A DNA stretch of 64,000 nt from Muscardinus avellanarius (Eukaryota > Chordata > Mammalia > Rodentia > Gliridae): the NCBI GenBank assembly GCA_963383645.1, contig OY726560.1, positions 155,968,488 to 156,032,487 on the forward strand, written 5' to 3'. A program made the position numbers and the translations under genes. The number at the start of each line of letters is the position of its first letter. Within the stretch, counting starts at the first letter, position 1. The notes under the pieces are model-generated. The model was not told the origin of the DNA and made no database searches. It worked only from the letters and a program-made list of their open reading frames with translations. Positions 56,054-64,000 of this stretch are shown here, one piece after another.

Positions 56054-56445
56054 TGAGTATTTACTGAAGGGAGGAATGGATGAATGCTGACCCCAGAAAG
56101 AGACAGCCCACCGTGAAGTCCAGTCAAGCTCTCCATCTTAACACTCGAACTGTCCTACTTAGGACAAAATGTGATGAAACCCAGTCTACACAATAAATAT
56201 AGGGTCCAGAGAGTAGAGCTGCCACAAGTGCTGGTTTCATGCACAAAGATTAGCGATTGTGGGAACTGCGAAGCGTCAAGAAGAAGTCCCCTCTGGTAGC
56301 AAACGTGCTCCAGCAGGACAATTCACAGTTGTCATTGTTGGGTCAAACTTCAACCCAGAACCTCTAAGGAAAAGGACCACAGTAGCATACTTTACCAGCC
56401 TGACCCCAGAGCAAGGTTGAGACACAGACTAATCTGATCTCTAGA
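56054..56445. other. Unique sequence, nothing recognised
   Basis: No repeat or gene seen. Confidence 0.42.
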
Positions 56446-56640
56446 CAATGGTGACACCATTTTGCATTTATATAGCAATTTGCAGATGTACTTCTACCCG
56501 GTATTTTGTTTGCACGTATAGTATCCCTGGGAGGAGAGAGGGCAGATACTATTATCCTCTTCCTTAAAGGTAGAGTACTGAAATTGCAAGACTGTCCACA
56601 GCTTGCCCTTGGTGTCCAGGGCTCAGGTGACTGCACAGGA
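56446..56640 (+). mobile_element. MIR-type fragment
   Basis: The sense order tgcatttatatagcaatttg, agatactattatcctcttcc and cacagcttgcccttgg resembles an ancient MIR core. Confidence 0.45.
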
Positions 56641-57040
56641 GCCCACATCTTCCTCTATGCTCTGCCCGGACCCAGCAAGAGACCCAATTCCCCCAAGAGA
56701 CCCAAGCTTCCCACTTAGGAAATTGCCCTTCCTAGCGAAGGTTTTCTCTCATGTGGGAAGCTAGGGAGGAATCTGGATACAAATGGACTTTAGGTAAAGA
56801 AGGAGAAATCCCAGTGGAGGGATGGAGGGGTTTCAGGGAAAGCTGGTGATGAGGAGAGGGAGAGACAATGAAGAAACACTTCCATTGATGTTATATACAT
56901 GGGAAATGACCACTGCCCATCTCAGTATCATGCACGGGGAAGCGGGGGAATGGCGAGTGAGGGGGAGGGACTTGCCGGGCGGTGTGTGCATGCAAGTCCC
57001 TGTCGCTTTGAACTACATTATGATGTGAGTCTACAATATA
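56641..57040. other. Unique sequence, nothing recognised
   Basis: No repeat or gene seen. Confidence 0.42.

Positions 57041-57042
<2 letters not shown>

Positions 57043-57092
<50 letters not shown>
57043..57092. repeat. (AT)n microsatellite
   Basis: About 24 AT units. Confidence 0.96.
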
Positions 57093-57096
<4 letters not shown>

Positions 57097-57400
57097 TCAT
57101 ATGCGAGAGAGAACATCCTTTCCCCAGCCTGTCCTAATGTTCTGTACATAGAGTCTTCATGTCACACTTCACAGCTCAGTTTAAAGGAACTTTCCAGAGA
57201 GGCCTTCCTATGGCACCTCATCCAAATTTCTCATATTACTCATCTCCTCAGGACTTAACAACATTTATAATTCCGTGCTGTGTACTTTCCATGGCTGTCC
57301 ATCTCAGAAGCCTAAACTCCATGAGGGCAGCGCCCTCTTCCAGGATCAGCCCTGCTGTGGCCTCACTTGGGATCACCATTCACACCCACACGGTGTCTAC
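57093..57400. other. Unique sequence, nothing recognised
   Basis: No repeat or gene seen. ORFs entering the adjacent TC tract are artefacts. Confidence 0.42.
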
Positions 57401-57402
57401 CT

Positions 57403-57467
<65 letters not shown>

Positions 57468-57507
57468 CCTCCCTCCCTCCCTCCCTCCCTCCCTCCCTCC
57501 CTCCCTC

Positions 57508-57560
<53 letters not shown>
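57401..57560. repeat. Compound (TC)n-(CCCT)n-(TC)n pyrimidine tract
   Basis: About 160 bp of pure pyrimidine: TC units to 57462, CCCT units to about 57507, then TC again to 57557. The layout is nearly mirror-symmetric. Confidence 0.97.
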
Positions 57561-57561
<1 letters not shown>

Positions 57562-57880
57562 AATCCCCAGAAGCTCTCATGGCACCCTCTCCAGACTCCG
57601 AGGTTGGAGTCCAGCTCTGTGGGGTCTCTCCTCCAAGGCTCCAGGCTGTGTGATGGAAGAGCTCAGCACAGCACAGTAATAATGTAAGTAAGAACATGGC
57701 GGTTCCCCAGCCCTGCTGGGTTGTGGCTACCTCCTGCGGTTACTATCTCTGTCACTTCCCTGTTTCTTTACTTTTTCTGATCTTTGATGCTTATTTAACC
57801 AGTTTCTCACATTACATTCTCTCTGTTAAAATACCCGGCGTAGCTCCTGCCTCCCTCCCTGGACCCCCACTGATGTAATC
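57561..57880. other. Unique sequence, nothing recognised
   Basis: No repeat or gene seen. Confidence 0.42.
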
Positions 57881-58080
57881 ACCATGTTCATCATCATCAT
57901 TATGGTTAACATTTACTGTTTATTATGCAGCCAACTCCATTCCAAGTGTTCTACAAGAATCTAATTCTCCCAACCCTATGAGGTGGGTACAACCATTGCC
58001 CTCAATTTACAAGAAAAATTGGAGAAACAGAGTTAGGAAATTGCCAAAGATTTCACAGCTACCAAAGAGCAGAGCGGGGT
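57881..58080 (+). mobile_element. MIR/L2-core SINE
   Basis: The sense order ggttaacatttactgtttat, caaccctatgaggtgggtac, caatttacaagaaaaattgg is the classic MIR pattern. Confidence 0.72.
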
Positions 58081-58500
58081 CCCTTCTGAATGAGCCAGTG
58101 AACCACCCAGACCCTTAGGGAAAGAGCCTTTTTGTGTGACGAGCCCCAGAAAAGAGTTCCGTTGGATGCGTCCGTGGCCCGTGGCCCGTCCTGCAACGGG
58201 CTTGCTTGGGCCCATCCCCCTGGCTCGGTCTGAGTTGCTTTTGTTTGGGTCTATCTCTAGTCAGAATGTTTTTGAGCGCAGCTCTTCAGCTCTTTCTTAG
58301 AGATGGGCCTGGAGGGGTCCCTGATGCTAGCACAGCCTCCACCCCCAGCGCAGGTAATCAAATAGCACAGGAAATGTGAGATGGGGCATTGCCGGGGAAG
58401 ATGGTGGGTCCATCTGGTAGACCCCAGGGCTGCACTTTTCTCTCCTTCACAAGGCCCCAAAGAGCCACCAGGAAAGGAGAGTGCTTATTGGGGACATCAT
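58081..58500. other. Unique sequence, nothing recognised
   Basis: No repeat or gene seen. Confidence 0.42.
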
Positions 58501-58795
58501 TTAGAGAGATGATTCTTTGAAATGTTGGAGAGTGCCTACCACTTAAGCCGAGCTACGATTTTGGAGTAACGGTTATTGCGAGTTGCGCTGCACTCTTTGT
58601 CTAGGGTACTCTGGGATAGAAGAGGTTTTCCTCTACTCTGTAAGATAATTACTTCAATTTCCCTCACTCACATGGATGTTTAATTTTATAACATTGCTAT
58701 TGGGCCCGGAAAAAAATCCCTCCAGAGTCCATTATTAACATCCTGAAAATGGAAAGCATAATCTCAGAACAAATAGCTAAAATAATATTTTGCTG
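58501..58795. other. Candidate conserved noncoding element
   Basis: Repeat-free, with retained CpGs in an AT-rich context (gagctacgattttggagtaa; gttattgcgagttgcgctgc) and TAAT/ATTAT sites to its right edge. Confidence 0.38.
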
Positions 58796-58837
58796 GCGTT
58801 TTTATTTTTTTGCATTTTGAAGGAGGAGCACTGTGCA

Positions 58838-58838
<1 letters not shown>

Positions 58839-58901
<63 letters not shown>

Positions 58902-58902
58902 G
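58839..58902. repeat. (TC)n microsatellite
   Basis: About 28 TC units followed by TCTG and a T-run. Confidence 0.96.
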
Positions 58903-59590
58903 TTTTTTTTTCTTTTGGAATTTTGTTGTCTTCCAACAAAAAAATGCTTTAGAAACAAAGGAAAGTAAACTGAATGTGGAGGGAGAGGCCAGGAAGCTTC
59001 CTCCCTCCCCAGCCTCAGAGTTCAGGGATGCTGACCTTGGCAGAGAGAGAACACTCTCGCCTGGGTGATGCCCCTCCAGGGAGACCCCGGCCTCCACACC
59101 TTGCCTTCTTGCTCCTGGGTGGTGGTGGTGCTGTGGTCTCTAGATTGTCCTTCACTAATTTTACCTTTTGCATCTGCCGGCTCAAAATTTGTTATCTCTT
59201 GATTTCTCTCTCAAATGACCAACTCTCCCAACATACTGCACCGTTGGCTGGAGCTGGGCCACGTGCTCCATCCTCGCCCTCCAGCTTGCTGGAGCCTTGG
59301 GGCTGGAAAAGAGTTTTGGACCCATCTCCTCAGTCTACAGACTGAGTTTGGATCAGCCTTATCCTAAGGCCCAGGGCAGCCCAGTTCAAACCTCACTGAG
59401 ACCAGAGCACATGGCGGTGTCTTTCCTCTTGCCTGAGTCCCCTGGCTGGCTGTATCCTATCAGTACCAATATCATTCATACTCATGACCTGACAGATCTC
59501 CATGGGTTTGTTGCGGGGCCTCCTGAGCACATGTCCTGCTCTATGAGTATGAAAATTCGGTGTTTTCTCCTGTAGTCACAGCACCTCCGA
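58903..59590. other. Unique sequence, nothing recognised
   Basis: No repeat or gene seen. ORFs here overlap in several frames. Confidence 0.42.
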
Positions 59591-60640
59591 GGACACACGT
59601 GTGGGGTTTGGACACATCACCGACCCGACGCGACCTGGATTGGGCCGTTGTCTTGAAGTGATTTAGTAAAACATGTAATTTCAATAATATTCCATTGTAT
59701 TTCATATGTGATCATAATGAAGCAATTCATAAAACACACGTATTAACATATTGGCACAGGAAACCCTCGCTTTGAGACTCAGAAACACGCATTAAAGTTA
59801 TAATCCGGAAATGCAATTTAAATTTTAAATAGGTACACTAAGCGCTTAGCGTCGATTGAACGGTTGGACGCGGGGGAAACGTAGGTGTGGATGGTGACAT
59901 CCAGGCTCCCATCCTCCAGTCCCCGGATTGTGAGTTGGACAGATTGGGGCTGTGCGGGAACCTGCTAAGGCTGCAGAAAGCTGGGTGTGAAGGAATTCCC
60001 AGAGAGAGACCCAGAGGCCTGGCTGCGCCATGGAAGCCAGCCGGCCAATGCGAAGGCCCGCCTTGATTACACCCGCAGCGTGTCCTGTCGTGTTGCACTG
60101 ATCCCGCGGAGGCCAGGGCAGCCCCTCCAGCCCGCCCCTCCCTCGCCTCCGCCGCACACGGCCCGCTTTATTTCATCCACTTAACGCACTCCGCTCCGTA
60201 CTCAGGTACTTACACTCTCCCATTACTATCGCTCGGGCTCGTTTACGGCTTTTTTTATTTGCTCTACCATTTCACAGTCCAGTTGTTCTTTTCGGTCAGG
60301 TGGACTATAAAATACTCCGATAACAAGTTCACACCGGCAGCCGGCGGCGGGCTCCATCCATAATGACCGCAGACTCTTCCATTACTGGCGTGTCCCAAAT
60401 CAACGCTTTCCGAAAGCCGCACGCACCCCCTCCTGCCGCAGAACTCATCTCCCTGGCCCTCTCTGGCTGCTCCCAGGATGGTCCTTTCACGCCAACAAAT
60501 TTTCCTTTAAATAATCAAGCCTTTTCCACCTTGGCTTCTTAATTACCTCTCTTCTCTAAAGGTATTTTAATCTATTGCTATGCATTTAATATCAGTCCTC
60601 TCCGCATTAGTGTTCATAAATGTGAAGTGAAACCGGTCTC
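59591..60640. other. Cluster of candidate conserved noncoding elements
   Basis: This is about 1 kb with no recognised mobile repeat. An AT-rich left part (59650-59870: caataatattccattg, aagcgcttagcg) and a right part from 60165 (ttatttcatccacttaacgc, ctcccattactatcgctcgg, ggtggactataaaatactcc, cctttaaataatcaagcc) flank a GC-rich centre. Retained CpGs (gcgtcgattgaacgg; gccggcggcggg) argue against ordinary neutral decay. The ctataaaatactcc word at 60304 looks like a TATA box, but no initiator or ORF supports a promoter. Confidence 0.42.
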
Positions 60641-61330
60641 TGTGGAATGGCTTCCTCAGCAGGCTGCCCCCGCCTGTCTGCAGGGCAGACTTTGGCAGGC
60701 TGGTGCCCAGGTGGGGAGGGATGCTGGCTAGGGGAGTTGTCCCCAGAGTGGAATTGCCCACAGATCCTCCCCGTGTCACCCTCCCCTGCTGAGGAAAGGA
60801 AATGGCTGGGTGAGCGCCTGGCCCCCATCGGCTCATCCTGCGTGAGTTAGGAGGCGTCCTCTCCCCCCAAGAATGGTGGCTCGCACCGCAGCGCTGTCCT
60901 TGCCTCTTTCTTCATCTTGTCCCCATCTCAAGGAGAAGTGTAGAGTCAAAATTCAAGACCCAATACTGCTACAGGCTCGGAGACTAGACCGCGAAAACTG
61001 GTCCCGAGCGGGGCCTGGGCCTAGGAAGAGTGTCTGGTAGAGAGGTCACAATTCAGGGCCAAGACTACTTTTAGGCCTAGGCTGACCCAATAGCAATTCA
61101 ACTTTTTGCTTCGTTTTATTCCACTAAAATCCACGGCTGATAACATCATTAGACAGAATCTGGTACCCAACTGGCCAAATTCAAGAGAGTTATTGCTACC
61201 ATTTTTCTTTAAATCTGATTTGTTGAACATTAACTGGATGCCGGCCAGGTACGTTGTGATGCGCTTGACAAGCATCCTATACTTGTACAACCCTGTGACG
61301 CAGTCACCATTTTCTACAGGTGAGAAGACT
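60641..61330. other. Unique sequence, nothing recognised
   Basis: No repeat or gene seen. Confidence 0.42.
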
Positions 61331-61450
61331 GATCCTGGGCGTGGTGGCACAGGCGCCTGGGAGGTGGAGACAGGAGGATTGTGCAGGTTCAAAGCCAGCC
61401 GTGCAGGCTTAAGAGACCCTGTTAAAAAAAAAAAAAAAGAAGAAAAAAAA
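61331..61450 (+). mobile_element. B1 half of a type II SINE
   Basis: Left half only (gggcgtggtggcacaggcgc; caggcttaagagaccctgtt) followed by an A-rich run. The dID half is absent. Confidence 0.82.
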
Positions 61451-61872
61451 AGAAAAGACGGAGGTCCAGAGAGGCTGAAGGTCTTTTCAAGGTCAGCGGT
61501 TGGGAAGCTAGTGCAGGATGGATGCAAGTGGAAGCTTTCCACCTCCCCCTGTCTGAAACTTCCCCACAGTGTCCACGGGGACACTGCATCTCCTGGTCTC
61601 CGCCTGCTGAGCCCTCACTGCTGCGACCACCTGCTGCCAGAGGATCAGCGTGGCCAGAGCAAGGTGTGGGCAGACCCAGAATGTCAGCTCCATAGGAAGG
61701 ACGGATTACGACCTGCGATCCTTCTTCACCTTGAACCCCCATCACGCCGACTACCAGCTGGAATGCGATTTGGGTCCATCTAGTGATGGCAGTCTCTTTG
61801 TATTGCATCAATCTTATTTTGAATGAAACGGGAATTTTCCCCCTCTATTCATTCAACTAAAAATAATCATCT
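61451..61872. other. Unique sequence, nothing recognised
   Basis: The 225-codon plus ORF (61106-61783) crosses the SINE and its A-run and is not credible as a gene. Confidence 0.45.
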
Positions 61873-62423
<551 letters not shown>

Positions 62424-62622
62424 TATGGTACTGGGGATTGAACTCATGGGTGTTCTAGATTTGAGCTCTACCTCTAGCTCTATTTTATTTTTTATTTTTA
62501 AACTGGGTCTCACTAAATTACAGAGGGCCTTCCTAAGTTGCTGAGGCTGGCTTGGAGTCTGCAATCCTCCTGTCTCAGCCTCCAAAGCTCTGGGATTACA
62601 ACCATCGCCAGCATGCCTGCTA
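62424..62622 (-). mobile_element. B1-dID SINE, diverged
   Basis: The dID half (ggggattgaactcatgggtg) and B1 half (ctaagttgctgaggctggct; cctccaaagctctgggatta) are clear. Confidence 0.85.
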
Positions 62623-62683
62623 TTGGCATGGCTGCAGCTGCTATTTCTTAGCACACAATCTGTTCCAGCTGTGGAGAAACTCT

Positions 62684-63034
62684 ATCACGTGCAGCATACG
62701 TGTTTCAGTCAATGGCGGACGAGCATGACAGTGGTCCCACAGGTTATCAGGGAGCTGAAACATTCCTGTTGCTTAGTGGCATCATGACCACCTTGTGGAG
62801 CAGACCACTGCTCACGTGTTTGTGGTGTAAACAACCTGCTTAGACACCCAGACACCCTGTGTTACCAGTGACTGCAGTGTTCAGTACAGGCCACTGTGCA
62901 GGTCATAAGCTGTCCCATACAGCCTGGACTGTAGCGGGCCATCCCGTCTGGGCTTGGTGATGTTCACACAACAACAAGTGGCCTAACGGCGAGTCTATCA
63001 GAACACAGTCCCATTGTTAGGCGATGTATGACTG
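62684..63034 (-). mobile_element. Non-autonomous Tc/mariner-type DNA transposon (Kanga/MER-like)
   Basis: The ends are related inverted repeats: tcacgtgcagcatacg on the left and gttaggcgatgtatgactg on the right. Each is next to TA, the mariner target. Internal words (tcagtcaatggcggacgagc; cagtggtcccacaggttatc; ggtgatgttcacacaacaac) match a common short mammalian DNA transposon in reverse. The family name is from memory and uncertain. Confidence 0.55.
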
Positions 63035-63060
63035 TATTTAAGCGATGTGTGACTGTATTT
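63021..63060. repeat. 21-bp tandem duplication of the transposon end
   Basis: gcgatgtatgactgtattta (63021) is repeated as gcgatgtgtgactgtatttc (63042), including the TIR and the TA target. Confidence 0.9.
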
Positions 63061-64000
63061 CACTAAAGCCTTCCACATGGCCAGGGGATACATATTATTA
63101 CACCTGGCTTCAGGATGGAATGGCGTTATGGAAATGTGCCAGATGCCCCAACTTCTGCAGATCTAGGGCCATGCTCTGCCTGCAGGCTGGGCTCACACAC
63201 TTGCTCTCAACTCCACCGCACAGTCTCGCTGCCCCTCTGTCTCAGGAATTTCTCTTTTCAGACTTGACTGCCTGCTCCCGTCCTCTCTGTCCCCAGAGGC
63301 GAGCCCATCCTCTCTGACAGCTTGCGTGTCTTCTACTTACCCCTCTGGCCTCGCCACCCTCCTTCCTGTCATCTTCCTGGACTGCCGGAAACAAGAAGCA
63401 CAGGCTCCTCTGGTCTCAGGGCTCCTACTAGGGCTCCCTTTCGCAGCAGTGCGAATTCCCAGTGCTCCGACCACCCTCCTGTCGGCCCCAAGCAGGGTTT
63501 GTTCTGCCTGGCCATCCCTTGCCAACCTGCACGCCTTTCCTGAAGGCCACAAGCTCTTTCCTCCGGCCCTGGGTAACAAGTTTATTACAGGGGCCCCGTG
63601 AGCATGCATAGTATGTCCTGAACAGCTGAATGAATCTCCACGGGGTGGAAAGGTTAAGGGAGAACTGGCAGAAGCCACCGGCATGTCAGACACCCGAGAC
63701 CACATCTGCAAGTGGCAGAACGCAAGTTTGTCATCTCTAAGCTTAATCTCTTTCCTCGGTCCTCTGGCCTCCTTGGAATACTGTACTTCTTGGACCACTG
63801 CAGACACGCCGGGCCCTGAGCATGCTGCACTTCCTCGGGTTGCTCTGCGTCCTGAATTCCACTAGGATAGCATCCCCCAGGGGTGTACAAAGACCCGCCC
63901 AGTTCTCCTCTTCTAAGGCTCTCTGGCAGCAGAAAAGTCTGCCCACTGCAATTCCAGAAGACTGGATGTGCCTCAGTTCCCCTGACATTGCCAACAAGGA
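63061..64000. other. Unique sequence to window end, nothing recognised
   Basis: Several ORFs of 70-156 codons overlap on both strands between 63320 and 63890, with no domain, start context or splice evidence. No repeat family seen. Confidence 0.45.

Noticed and set aside
57159..57653. Ser-Leu repeat ORFs in three frames
   Set aside because: Produced by the (TC)n microsatellite; all frames are open by construction.
60290..60330. Promoter at the ctataaaatactcc word
   Set aside because: No initiator, downstream ORF, splice donor or CpG island of useful size was found; it may be chance within a conserved block.
61106..61783. Longest ORF in the window (225 codons, plus)
   Set aside because: It reads through a SINE half and its A-run (Lys-rich middle). 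It has no domain and is overlapped by ORFs in other frames.

Overview
This window is mammalian nuclear DNA in which I find no functional protein-coding gene. The best lineage marker is a dimeric SINE, present in roughly 40 whole or partial copies. Its left half is B1-like (7SL-derived) and its right half is an ID/tRNA-Ala-like unit with recognisable pol III A and B boxes. This matches the B1-dID structure known from squirrel-related rodents. Together with rodent-style L1s and MaLR LTRs it points to Sciuridae (squirrel, ground squirrel or marmot), an inference at about 0.75. Nearly all long ORFs in the window are repeat-derived or chance reading frames.

Layout. 1-2700: composite L1-derived element A. 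3676-7845: a large ancient antisense L1 broken up by SINEs, microsatellites and a probable solo LTR. 7846-30700: mostly unique sequence with scattered SINEs, MaLR LTRs, MIRs and old L1 3' ends, and several repeat-free AT-rich blocks that look like conserved noncoding elements. 30684-33547: a SINE split by a 2.6-kb composite insertion carrying three kinds of tandem repeat, an L1-like 3' UTR and two further polyadenylated 3' segments. 34976-36220: an L1 with a classic twin-priming inversion. 38850-46412: an ancient sense L1 (RT region) holding two more composite elements, B (plus) and C (minus), each with its own target-site duplication. 46413-64000: mostly unique DNA with MIR/L2-like relics, long pyrimidine microsatellites, and the strongest noncoding-element candidates at 54541-55015, 58501-58795 and 59591-60640.

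Two observations stand out. First, elements A, B and C share one architecture: L1 5' UTR, ORF1 and (in A and C) a stub of the ORF2 endonuclease, followed by an INVERTED piece of ORF2. B and C then end in an L1-type 3' UTR; A's 3' end is less clear. A and C share the same inversion junction, and B and C have their own 14-bp target duplications. This suggests a non-autonomous, ORF1-containing L1 derivative that amplified as a unit. Second, the 30770-33398 insertion resembles an SVA-type composite: 5' 79-bp repeats, a VNTR built on a 50-bp unit with 100/200-bp higher-order structure, an L1-like tail, then what look like two successive 3' transductions. All family assignments were made by reading and from memory, with no database search. 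Boundaries of old repeats are approximate to tens of bases.
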